A DNA stretch of 12,053 nucleotides from Pseudomonadota bacterium (lineage in GTDB: Bacteria; Pseudomonadota; Alphaproteobacteria; Rhizobiales; Beijerinckiaceae), in NCBI GenBank assembly GCA_023452965.1, contig JAEXUU010000053.1, positions 1-12,053 of the forward strand. Direction: 5' to 3'. A model generated the notes under the pieces. The model ran no database searches and was not told the DNA's origin. It worked only from the letters and a program-made list of their open reading frames with translations. Shown here in pieces: positions 1 through 5,960 of this stretch; the first letter of the stretch is position 1, and every line of letters starts with the position of its first letter. The position numbers and the translations under genes were made by a program.

Positions 1-64
1 GCCGGCTTCCGCTTTTTCAGCCCTGGCGCTCAGGTCTCAGAGCTGACCGGAGCGGCCTCGCACT
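1..64. other. Unassigned left edge
   Basis: These bases lie downstream of the homocysteine methyltransferase stop. One plus frame stays open from base 1 to a TGA at 73-75, so the tail of an upstream gene is possible, but it gives too few residues to recognise. No convincing terminator hairpin with a T run is visible. Confidence 0.3.
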
Positions 65-1021
65 TCAGGCGCTGAGCCTGGCGGGCTCGATGCAATCCTC
101 GCAGATCGCCGCGACATGGCGATGGTCCGTGCCGCAACAGCCGCCCAGGATGCGCATCGTCGGGAAGCGTCGCGTCAATTCACCGTAGCGGCGACCGAAA
201 TCGACGGGATCGCCGGCATCGAGTTCGGTCGAATCGTCGAGCTCGGCATGGCTGCGCGCCGAGGCGTTGGCGCGGACGCCATGGACGCGCCGGACCCAGG
301 CCTCGCCGGCTTCCAGAGCCTGCGTGAAATGGCTCGGATGGGCGCAATTGATCATGTAGTAGGCCGGAGAGCCGTCCGTCGCCGTCTCGACGGCCTCGAT
401 CGCGCCGCGCAATGTCGTTCCGGTCACGAGCCGCCCGTCGGTCTCGACCGTGAAAGAGATGGCGCAGGGCATTTGCAGGCGTTTCGCGGCCTGGGCGATG
501 CCGATCGCCTCCTCGACATGGTTGATCGTGAACGCCGCGACCATGTCCGCTTCCGTCGAAGCGAAGGTCGCGATCTGCGCCGCGTGATAATCCTCGGCCT
601 CCGCCACGCTCGTCCGGTCTGCCCGGTAGCCGTCGCCCCGCGGTCCGATCGCCCCGGAAATCACGCAGGGCATGGACGGCGCTTCCCAGAGATCGCGCAA
701 CTCGACGAGCAGGGCGATCGCGGCCCGGTTCACCGCGGCAAGCCGCCCGGCATCGTAGCCGAGCTTGCGGCCCCAGTCGGGATTGGCGCGCCAGGTCGCG
801 CTGTCCAGCACGAAGCCGACGCCGCGGCCGCGCGCCATGGCGAGATAGCGTTCGTAGTAGTTGCGCAGATGGAAGCGCCCTTCAGGCGTCTCCAGCAGCA
901 CGCAGGAGGCGAAATGGGGAAGCTCCATGCCGTCATGGAAGATGAAGGTCGTCTCCATGCCGCCATCGCTGAGAAAGATACCGCCGTCGAGCTGCGGCAG
1001 TCCGTGCCTGTACCTGGCCAT
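65..1021 (-). CDS. Homocysteine S-methyltransferase family protein
   Basis: This is a zinc-dependent methyltransferase of the homocysteine S-methyltransferase/BHMT barrel family. Known members move a methyl group from S-methylmethionine, betaine or a similar donor to homocysteine or a related thiol or selenol, in the cytoplasm. The zinc ligands are visible: Cys226 in INCAHP and the Cys295-Cys296 pair in GGCCGTDH. The N-terminal GGMETT motif (about residues 20-25) is also typical. The 318-residue length is normal for a stand-alone domain, with no cobalamin- or folate-binding modules. I start at the ATG at 1021 because GGAGGGG lies 4 bases upstream; the TTG one codon earlier would sit almost on top of that site. 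The gene diverges from a TetR regulator, which may control it. The methyl donor cannot be told from sequence, so the family call is firm and the substrate is open. Confidence 0.92.
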   Translation of the reverse strand: MARYRHGLPQLDGGIFLSDGGMETTFIFHDGMELPHFASCVLLETPEGRFHLRNYYERYLAMARGRGVGFVLDSATWRANPDWGRKLGYDAGRLAAVNRAAIALLVELRDLWEAPSMPCVISGAIGPRGDGYRADRTSVAEAEDYHAAQIATFASTEADMVAAFTINHVEEAIGIAQAAKRLQMPCAISFTVETDGRLVTGTTLRGAIEAVETATDGSPAYYMINCAHPSHFTQALEAGEAWVRRVHGVRANASARSHAELDDSTELDAGDPVDFGRRYGELTRRFPTMRILGGCCGTDHRHVAAICEDCIEPARLSA

Positions 1022-1048
1022 CAAACCCCTCCGTCCGGTCTGGTTTCG

Positions 1049-1071
1049 GCAACCGGCCAGTCGGCCGTTGC
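1049..1071 (-). promoter_or_regulatory. Hairpin in the methyltransferase 5' leader
   Basis: An imperfect inverted repeat has the arms GCAACCGGCC and GGCCGTTGC, with a 4-base spacer and one bulged base. It lies about 17 bases before the GGAGGGG ribosome binding site of the minus-strand methyltransferase, so if transcription starts further upstream it would form a leader stem. It does not resemble the SAM-II pattern I know. A role is inference. Confidence 0.3.
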
Positions 1072-1217
1072 GTGCAGGGGTTATCGCTCCCGGGGCCGCC
1101 CGGGTTCTAGAAGTCTCGTGGTCCAGTCGCCGGGTGCAGAATTTTCTTCACGTTTTCATTGGCTTGCGGTGTGTCGACCGGCGCGGGGCGCTTTTTCCCT
1201 AACCTGCCGGCGGCAAA

Positions 1218-1238
1218 GGCTGTACCCTCGGTACAGCC
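1218..1238. promoter_or_regulatory. Candidate TetR operator, perfect 9-3-9 inverted repeat
   Basis: The arms are GGCTGTACC (1218-1226) and GGTACAGCC (1230-1238), perfectly complementary around a CTC spacer. The repeat ends just before the purine-rich ribosome binding site GAGGAG (1241-1246) of the TetR gene. Its position, perfect symmetry and 21-base length are typical of autorepressing TetR operators. No T run follows, so a terminator is unlikely. It may also affect the divergent methyltransferase promoter about 200 bases away. Confidence 0.7.
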
Positions 1239-1253
1239 GAGAGGAGCCGCGCC

Positions 1254-1874
1254 ATGAGCAAAGGCACCGCTACGCGCGAGAGGATCATCGCCATCGCCGA
1301 GGCCGGCGTCCTCAGCAAGGGTTTCGGCGCGACCTCGATCGAGGAGGTGATCGCCGAGGCCGGGATCACCAAGAGCGGCTTCTTCTACCATTTTCGCGAC
1401 AAGAACGAGCTCGCCCGCGAGATGCTGCGGCGCTATGTCGAGGCCAATGACCGGCTGTTCGACGAGATCTTCGCCCGCGGACGGGAGCTTGCCGACGATC
1501 CGCTGCCAGCCTTCCTGATCTCGCTCAAGCTGCTCGCCGAACTGATGGACGATTTGCCGAACGGACATCCCGGCTGCCTGATCGCCAGCATCTGCTATCA
1601 GGAGCGCCTGTTCGACCGGGAGGTGCGCGAGATGACGGCGGCCTCGGTGCGCAGCTGGAATGCGCGCTTTCGCGGCCTGCTGGCGGAGATCGCCGAGCAG
1701 CATCGCATGCGGGAGCCCGTGCTCCGCGATGATCTCGCCGAAATGCTGTCCTGCGTGATCGACGGCGGCATCATCATGTCGCGGACGCTCGGCGATCCGA
1801 GCCGGCTGGCCCGTCAGGTGCTGGCCTATCGCGGCTTCGTCAAGCTGCTGTTCACGCCGGAAAGGGCGCATTGA
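1254..1874 (+). CDS. TetR/AcrR family transcriptional regulator
   Basis: This is a 206-residue one-component repressor. The N-terminal TetR helix-turn-helix spans about residues 7-52 and ends in the diagnostic recognition segment ITKSGFFYHFRDKNEL (residues 38-53). The rest is a helical ligand-binding and dimerisation domain carrying a PGCLIAS segment near residues 105-111, a feature shared with several TetR subfamilies. The ATG at 1254 is supported by GAGGAG 7 bases upstream and a perfect inverted repeat directly before it. Length is normal. Its likely targets are itself and the divergent methyltransferase gene. It runs convergently into the metallophosphoesterase gene, with only 14 bases between stops and no room for a terminator. 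The ligand is unknown. Confidence 0.95.
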   Translation: MSKGTATRERIIAIAEAGVLSKGFGATSIEEVIAEAGITKSGFFYHFRDKNELAREMLRRYVEANDRLFDEIFARGRELADDPLPAFLISLKLLAELMDDLPNGHPGCLIASICYQERLFDREVREMTAASVRSWNARFRGLLAEIAEQHRMREPVLRDDLAEMLSCVIDGGIIMSRTLGDPSRLARQVLAYRGFVKLLFTPERAH

Positions 1875-1888
1875 GGGCAGGACGTCGC

Positions 1889-2779
1889 CTAACCGAGTTC
1901 GACCAGGACGATCTCTGGCGGGACGCCCAGCCTGAGCGGTAGCTTGCTCGTTCCGACCCCACCCGAGACGATCAGGTTGCGGCCGCGCTCGACGACATGG
2001 CCGTAGGCGTAGCGGTTGCCGTAATGCGAGGGCACGATCGGCGACCAGCCGAGGATGCGGACCTGGCCGCCATGGGTGTGCCCCGAGAGCGTCAAGGAGA
2101 CGCGCGCGGGCACGCGCGCGAAGATATCCGGCTCATGCGCCATCAGGATCACCGGCGCGTCGTCGTCTATCTTGGCGAGGGTGCCGGCGAGATCGTGGAT
2201 GCCGCGGCGCTGGCCCCGGCGCGGCCGCAGGAAGGCGAGCTGATCGCCGAGGCCGGCGACCCAGAGCGGGCCGGCCCTGGTTTCGAGCCGGAGCGCGTCA
2301 TTCTCGAGGACGGGAATGCCGACCGCCTCGAGAGCGAGCCGAACCTCGGTCGGGCCGCGATAGTCGCGCTGGGCCCTGTCGTCGTGCCACCAGTCATGAT
2401 TGCCGAGAATAGCGAAGCGGCCATGGGGGGCCTCCAAGCGGGCGAGCTCCGACGCCCAGGCCGCCTCGGGCGGGTCGTCCCGCCGTTTCGACCGGCTGGC
2501 GATGAAGTCGCCGAGCAGCAGAATGAGATCGGGCCGCAGGAGATTGGTCAGGTCGACGATCTCGCGCACGCGCGAGACCGGCACATGCGGGCCGCCGACA
2601 TGCAGATCCGAGATCGCAGCGAGACGGAGCGACTGGCCTTCAGGCCAGCCAGCGGGCTTCACCCGGTAGCGCGTCACGCCCTGATGGGCCGGCTCCCAGG
2701 CATAGGCATAGCTGCCCAGCCCGAAGGCGGACAGAAAAAGACCGGCGAGAGTTTGAAGAACTCTGCGCCGGTCAGGCAT
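1889..2779 (-). CDS. Exported metallophosphoesterase (YkuE-like)
   Basis: This 296-residue calcineurin-like metallophosphoesterase carries every metal-site motif of the family: SDLH (Asp58, His60), GD (Asp91), GNHD (Asn127, His128), His215 in MAHEPD and GHTH (His234, His236). These proteins bind two metals and cleave phosphoesters; YkuE-type members are cell-surface or periplasmic enzymes. The N terminus, starting MPDRRRVLQ, has a twin-arginine pattern followed by a hydrophobic stretch and an AYA cleavage-like site near residue 27. That fits Tat export and metal loading in the cytoplasm. No strong ribosome binding site precedes the ATG, so translation may be coupled to the small ORF ending 30 bases upstream. 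The substrate cannot be assigned; phospholipid head groups, UDP-sugar lipids or nucleotides are all possible. Confidence 0.93.
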   Translation of the reverse strand: MPDRRRVLQTLAGLFLSAFGLGSYAYAWEPAHQGVTRYRVKPAGWPEGQSLRLAAISDLHVGGPHVPVSRVREIVDLTNLLRPDLILLLGDFIASRSKRRDDPPEAAWASELARLEAPHGRFAILGNHDWWHDDRAQRDYRGPTEVRLALEAVGIPVLENDALRLETRAGPLWVAGLGDQLAFLRPRRGQRRGIHDLAGTLAKIDDDAPVILMAHEPDIFARVPARVSLTLSGHTHGGQVRILGWSPIVPSHYGNRYAYGHVVERGRNLIVSGGVGTSKLPLRLGVPPEIVLVELG

Positions 2780-2809
2780 GGAGGGTCTCGGTAGAAGGTG
2801 GTGCTGTGG

Positions 2810-3007
2810 TCAATCTTCAGAACCGCCGCGCAGGATCGCCGGAACGTCCCTGTGCTGCGAGGTCAACGCGGCAGGTGCCCAGCGGGTTCCCGCCAGAATG
2901 GCAGGAATCGCGATCGGGCGAAAGCGTGACGCATACGCCTCACGCGCGGTGGCGTCGTGAAAGCTGGCGCTGCGCGGTGCCTTGGACTGTGGCTTTTGCG
3001 AAGACAT
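2810..3007 (-). CDS. Possible small hypothetical protein (65 aa)
   Basis: I do not recognise a family. The 65-residue frame starts at ATG 3007 and ends 30 bases before the phosphoesterase start, on the same strand. The product is basic and has no obvious signal peptide or membrane segment; a central FHDATAREAYASRFRPIAIPA-like stretch (about residues 16-36) looks like protein and not random sequence. Codon third positions are mostly G or C, like the neighbours. A weak GAGAG lies 2 bases before the ATG and GGAA lies further up, so the start is not strongly supported. The frame stays open upstream to 3262, but that extension runs through the aminotransferase terminator and is rejected. It may be the first gene of a two-gene unit with the phosphoesterase, or non-coding leader. 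Confidence 0.42.
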   Translation of the reverse strand: MSSQKPQSKAPRSASFHDATAREAYASRFRPIAIPAILAGTRWAPAALTSQHRDVPAILRGGSED

Positions 3008-3216
3008 GACTCTCGGTTCCATCTGGGCCTGCCGGCGGTTCCTGGCCGCCGACCTGGTCAATGTCGCAGCCGATCGGGTCCTGTCGGCGGCGGCATCGTG
3101 AAAACATCGTGACGTTTTCTGCGTCACAACGAGGCCTTGGTCAGCTTTGGTGCGGTTTCGCTGGAGGCGGCCGAGAAACCGCGCCGGGCGCCTTCGCGGG
3201 AGGCCGGTCCCCCAAC
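3008..3216. other. Gene-free stretch, likely promoter region for the minus-strand pair
   Basis: No supportable gene lies between the small ORF and the aminotransferase terminator. The stretch holds the overlapping inverted repeats at 3095-3127, listed separately. It is where a promoter for the small ORF and phosphoesterase would have to lie. A minus-strand TTGTGA followed 17 bases later by TGTTTT is only a weak promoter match. Confidence 0.4.
3095..3127. promoter_or_regulatory. Overlapping inverted and direct repeats, possible operator
   Basis: Three small symmetries are packed together. ATCGTG is repeated directly at 3095-3100 and 3106-3111. GAAAAC (3100-3105) is complementary to GTTTTC (3114-3119). 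GTGACG (3109-3114) is complementary to CGTCAC (3122-3127). The cluster lies about 90-110 bases upstream of the small minus-strand ORF, in a relatively AT-rich patch, so a regulator site is plausible. This is inference. Confidence 0.35.
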
Positions 3217-3243
3217 GAAAATGCCCGCCACGAGGGCGGGCAT
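3217..3243 (-). terminator. Intrinsic terminator of the aminotransferase gene
   Basis: On the minus strand, about 27 bases after the aminotransferase stop, ATGCCCGCC pairs perfectly with GGCGGGCAT (plus coordinates 3235-3243 and 3221-3229). The stem is 9 pairs with a 5-base loop and is followed directly by TTTTCG. This is the clearest Rho-independent terminator in the window and separates the aminotransferase from the downstream small ORF and phosphoesterase. Confidence 0.85.
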
Positions 3244-3270
3244 CGAGGTTCTGGTCTTGCAACGCCGGCT

Positions 3271-4653
3271 TCAGGCAGCGAGCAGGCCTTCGGCCTTGAC
3301 CCAGTCGAGCGTCTTGCCGAGCGCCCGCTCATAGCGGTCGAACATCTCGTCGATCTCGGCCTCGCTGATCACCAGCGGCGGGCAGAAGGCGACGCGGTCG
3401 CCGCCCATGGCGCGCAGGATGACGCCTTCCTCCTGGGCGAAGGATACCGACTTGGCGGCGACGGCCTTCTTGGCCTCGAACTGCGCCTTGCTCGCCTTGT
3501 CCTTGACGAGCTCGATGCCGCCGATCAGGCCGACGCCGCGGGCCTCGCCGACGAGGGGATGCTCGGCCAGCTTGCCGAGGCGGGCGAGGAATTTCGGCGA
3601 GACCTGCCGCACGCGCTCGATGATCTTGTCGCGCTGGTAGATCTCCAGCGTCTTGACTGCGACCGCGCAGCCGACCGGGTGGCCGGCATAGGTGTTGCCG
3701 TGGCCGAAGGTGCCGATCTTGCGGCTCTGGTCGACCAGCACCCGGTAGACGGGCTCGCTGACCATCACGGCGCTGAGCGGGAAATAGGCCGAGGTCAGCG
3801 CCTTGGCGCAGGACAGCGTGTCGGCGTTCATCTTGTACGTGGTGGTGCCGAACATCTCGCCGGTGCGGCCGAAGCCGGTGATGACCTCGTCGGAGATGAA
3901 CAGGATGTCGTATTTGGCGAGCACGGCGTTGATCGCCTCGAAATAGCCTTCGGGCGGGGTCACCGCGCCGCCTGCGCCCATCACCGGCTCGGCGATGAAG
4001 GCGGCGACCGTGTCCGGCCCCTCGCGCTGGATCATCTCGTCGAGCTCGGCGGCGAGCCTCGCCGAGAAGTCGAGCTCGCTCTCGCCGGGATGGGCGAAAC
4101 GGTAGTGATGCGGGCAGGAGGTGTGGAGGATGCCGGGGAGCGGCAGGTCGAAATCGGTGTGGTTGGCAGGCAGGCCGGTCAGCGAGGCCGAGGCGACGGT
4201 GACGCCATGATAGCCCTTCAGCCGCGAGATGATCTTCTTCTTCTGCGGCCGGCCGAGTGCATTGTTCATGTACCAGACCAGCTTGACCTGCGTGTCGTTG
4301 GCATCCGAGCCGGCGGAGCCGTAGAAGACCTTCGAGATCGGTACCGGCGCGATCTCCTTCAGCTTCTCGGCGAGCTCGATCGCCGGATCATGGCTGCGGC
4401 CGGAGAAGATGTGGGTGAAGGGCAGCTTCTTCAGCTGCTCATAGGCGGTCTCGGCCAACTCGTCGTTGGAATAGCCGAGCGAGGTGCACCAGAGCCCGGC
4501 CATGCCCTCGATATAGTCCTTGCCGGCGGTGTCGTAGACGAAAACGCCCTTGCCGCGCTCGAGCACGAGCGGGCCGACCTCGCGATGCGTGGCCAGGTTG
4601 GTGTAGGGGTGAATCAGCGTCTCGATATCGCGCACGGCGAGGTTGGTCAGCAT
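3271..4653 (-). CDS. Class III PLP-dependent aminotransferase (omega-transaminase type)
   Basis: This 460-residue fold-type I transaminase moves an amino group, usually from an amine or omega-amino acid (beta-alanine, putrescine, GABA or aromatic amines) to pyruvate or a similar keto acid, in the cytoplasm. Visible PLP-site features are the phosphate-binding GSAGSDA (residues 112-118), YHG (148-150), Glu222, the ring-contacting Asp255 in SDEVITGFGRTG, and the Schiff-base lysine Lys284 in SCAKALTSAYFP. The N-terminal HPYTNL and the MAGLWC segment resemble pyruvate-dependent omega-transaminases. Length is normal and no key residue is missing. The ATG has GGAG 6 bases upstream. A strong terminator follows the stop, so it appears to be transcribed alone. 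The amine substrate is not predictable here. Confidence 0.94.
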   Translation of the reverse strand: MLTNLAVRDIETLIHPYTNLATHREVGPLVLERGKGVFVYDTAGKDYIEGMAGLWCTSLGYSNDELAETAYEQLKKLPFTHIFSGRSHDPAIELAEKLKEIAPVPISKVFYGSAGSDANDTQVKLVWYMNNALGRPQKKKIISRLKGYHGVTVASASLTGLPANHTDFDLPLPGILHTSCPHHYRFAHPGESELDFSARLAAELDEMIQREGPDTVAAFIAEPVMGAGGAVTPPEGYFEAINAVLAKYDILFISDEVITGFGRTGEMFGTTTYKMNADTLSCAKALTSAYFPLSAVMVSEPVYRVLVDQSRKIGTFGHGNTYAGHPVGCAVAVKTLEIYQRDKIIERVRQVSPKFLARLGKLAEHPLVGEARGVGLIGGIELVKDKASKAQFEAKKAVAAKSVSFAQEEGVILRAMGGDRVAFCPPLVISEAEIDEMFDRYERALGKTLDWVKAEGLLAA

Positions 4654-4681
4654 GCCCGGCTCCGCTTCCTTATGGGATCTT

Positions 4682-4693
4682 TATGCGAGCATA
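4682..4693. promoter_or_regulatory. Short palindrome upstream of the aminotransferase
   Basis: TATGC and GCATA form a perfect 5-2-5 palindrome around GA, about 30 bases before the aminotransferase ATG. That is a usual place for an operator or a transcription start region. It is short enough to arise by chance. Confidence 0.28.
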
Positions 4694-4858
4694 GCCCCGC
4701 AGCCGCGCAAGCGCTGAGCGATTTTCTTGCAGATCGCGGCAGAGTCTGGCGCAGGGCAGATCAGGCTCTCCGGAATTGCAAGGCGGCTTGCCCGCACCTC
4801 CCGGTCGTCTCGGGCAAATGCGAGAACGGGCCCGGCCCGCGACCGATGCCAGAACGTT

Positions 4859-4872
4859 CAGGCACGTGCCTG
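4859..4872. promoter_or_regulatory. Perfect 14-base palindrome upstream of the YkgJ operon
   Basis: CAGGCAC followed directly by GTGCCTG is a perfect palindrome with no spacer, about 120 bases before the operon's start codon and 210 before the divergent aminotransferase. Its location in the shared control region makes a dimeric regulator site plausible. No cognate regulator gene is adjacent. Confidence 0.38.
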
Positions 4873-4979
4873 CGGAGCGGTGGGTGTTTCCAAAAGAAAC
4901 GACGGAAGGCTTGCTTCGATCACTTCTAAATTGCCTTGCCAGCCGCAGCAGTGATGCGCATGGTTTCGCGCTCTTCGAC

Positions 4980-4983
4980 GAGG
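4980..4983 (+). promoter_or_regulatory. Ribosome binding site that sets the YkgJ-family start
   Basis: GAGG lies 6 bases before the ATG at 4990. The longer frame would begin at a TTG at 4936 with no purine-rich site, so this element decides in favour of the shorter protein. Confidence 0.6.
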
Positions 4984-4989
4984 TCTTGC

Positions 4990-5520
4990 ATGATCGATCC
5001 CGCCAGCATGGCGAATCAGCCGGCGCCTGGCCGCGATTGCGGCAGCTGCACGTTGTGCTGCAAGGTCTACGACGTGCCGGCGGTGGAAAGCGTTGCCGGC
5101 AGCTGGTGCAAGCACTGCCTGCCCGGCAGGGGGTGCGGCATCCATGCGACGCGGCCGCAGCATTGTCGCGCCTTCTTCTGCCTATGGATGACGCAAGGGT
5201 TCCTGGGGCCGGAGTGGAAGCCGGACAAGGCCCGCTTCGTCTTGACGATGGACCCGACGACGAACTGGCTGTTCGTCCAGCTCGATCCCGGCGCGCCGCA
5301 AGCCTGGCGCAAGGAGCCCTATCTTAGCCAGTTGCGTCGCTGGGCGGCGGCCGGCAACCGCCCGGTGATCGTCTTCCTCAACAAGTCCGCGACCGCCTTG
5401 CTGTCGACGCATGACGTGCCGCTCGGCGTGATTGCCACCGATGAAAGGCTGGTGCTGCGCGAAGAATTGGCGGGTGGTCAGCGGCGCATGACCGTGACGA
5501 AGGTCAAGGCAGCGGCGTGA
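4990..5520 (+). CDS. YkgJ-family cysteine cluster protein (zinc/iron-chelating domain)
   Basis: This 176-residue protein begins with the cysteine cluster that defines the YkgJ/CxxCxxCC family: Cys17, Cys20, Cys23 and Cys24, then Cys40 and Cys43, Cys49, and Cys59 and Cys64 in RPQHCRAFFC. The family is thought to bind zinc or an iron-sulfur cluster, but its biochemical role is poorly known, so I do not assign one. The C-terminal half has no metal motif and looks like a compact beta-rich domain. The start at 4990 is chosen from GAGG 6 bases upstream; ATG 5008 is an alternative. Its stop overlaps the next start (GTGA), which implies translational coupling with the VOC protein, and the P1 peptidase gene follows on the same strand. 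Confidence 0.88.
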   Translation: MIDPASMANQPAPGRDCGSCTLCCKVYDVPAVESVAGSWCKHCLPGRGCGIHATRPQHCRAFFCLWMTQGFLGPEWKPDKARFVLTMDPTTNWLFVQLDPGAPQAWRKEPYLSQLRRWAAAGNRPVIVFLNKSATALLSTHDVPLGVIATDERLVLREELAGGQRRMTVTKVKAAA

Positions 5521-5936
5521 GCCAGCCGGACCGGCCGATGCTGCATCACCTCTCGCTCGGTGTGGCCAATATCGAGCGCGCGACCGCATTCTACGATGCC
5601 GTGCTCGCGCCGCTCGGCTATGTCCGGGTCTGGAGCGACCTTCGGCCTGGTGAGGACAATCAAGCCGTCGGCTACGGCGCTCCGGGGGGCGGAGACGCGC
5701 TCGCTCTGAAGCACCGCCCGGACGAGCAGCGCGCGCCGGGGCCGGGTTTCCATCTCGCCTTCGCGGCGCCGGATCGCCAGGCGGTCGCGGATTTCCACCG
5801 CGCGGCCCTGCTGCATGGCGGCCGCGACAATGGCGCGCCCGGCCTGCGGGCCCATTACGGCCCGAAGTACTATGCGGCCTTCGTCGTCGATCCCGACGGG
5901 CACCATCTCGAAGCCGTGTTCAACGCGGCCGTCTGA
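5517..5936 (+). CDS. VOC family (glyoxalase/dioxygenase-fold) protein
   Basis: This 139-residue single-domain vicinal-oxygen-chelate protein has the paired beta-alpha-beta-beta-beta pattern. Likely metal ligands are a histidine in MLHHLSLGV (residue 10 or 11), His79 in GFHLAF and Glu132 in DPDGHHLEAVF. The family covers glyoxalase I, extradiol dioxygenases, epimerases and antibiotic-binding proteins, so the reaction is not predictable. The first residues and FYDAVLAPLGY (about 25-35) match the small stand-alone VOC group common in proteobacteria. The GTG start overlaps the upstream stop by 4 bases and AAGG lies 7 bases before it. ATG 5538 (residue 8) is a reasonable alternative start, because many relatives begin at MLHH. 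It sits in the middle of a three-gene plus-strand operon. Confidence 0.9.
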   Translation: MSQPDRPMLHHLSLGVANIERATAFYDAVLAPLGYVRVWSDLRPGEDNQAVGYGAPGGGDALALKHRPDEQRAPGPGFHLAFAAPDRQAVADFHRAALLHGGRDNGAPGLRAHYGPKYYAAFVVDPDGHHLEAVFNAAV

Positions 5937-5960
5937 TCGTCGCCGGAGGAGGAGAGCGCC

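Larger units (their letters stand above)
4654..4989. other. Divergent intergenic region, 336 bp, no gene seen
   Basis: This region separates the minus-strand aminotransferase from the plus-strand YkgJ-VOC-peptidase operon and should hold both promoters. It contains three symmetric elements: a 5-2-5 palindrome at 4682-4693 near the aminotransferase start, a perfect 14-base palindrome at 4859-4872, and a 5-5-5 repeat (GTTTC/GAAAC, 4886-4900). TAAATT at 4927-4932 is a possible -10 element without a good -35. Open frames here are out of phase with the downstream gene or lack starts, so I call none. Confidence 0.5.

Noticed and set aside
1089..1104. Two CCCGGG hexamers 4 bases apart
   Set aside because: The symmetry is only 6 bases and GC-only, which is common by chance in this DNA; nothing links it to a function.
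116..1450. 444-codon open frame on the plus strand
   Set aside because: It is antisense to the methyltransferase and then overlaps the TetR gene in another frame; both real genes have clear motifs and ribosome binding sites.
3008..3262. Extension of the small minus-strand ORF to a start at 3262
   Set aside because: The extension would translate through the intrinsic terminator at 3217-3243, and its residues are low-complexity Arg-rich. The ATG at 3007 is preferred.
3061..4929. 622-codon open frame on the plus strand
   Set aside because: It lies antisense to the aminotransferase, which has every PLP-site motif. High third-position GC on one strand leaves the opposite frame open, and this frame shows no recognisable protein.
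4936..4989. TTG-initiated 18-residue extension of the YkgJ-family protein
   Set aside because: There is no ribosome binding site at the TTG, and the extra residues do not resemble the family. ATG 4990 has GAGG at good spacing.
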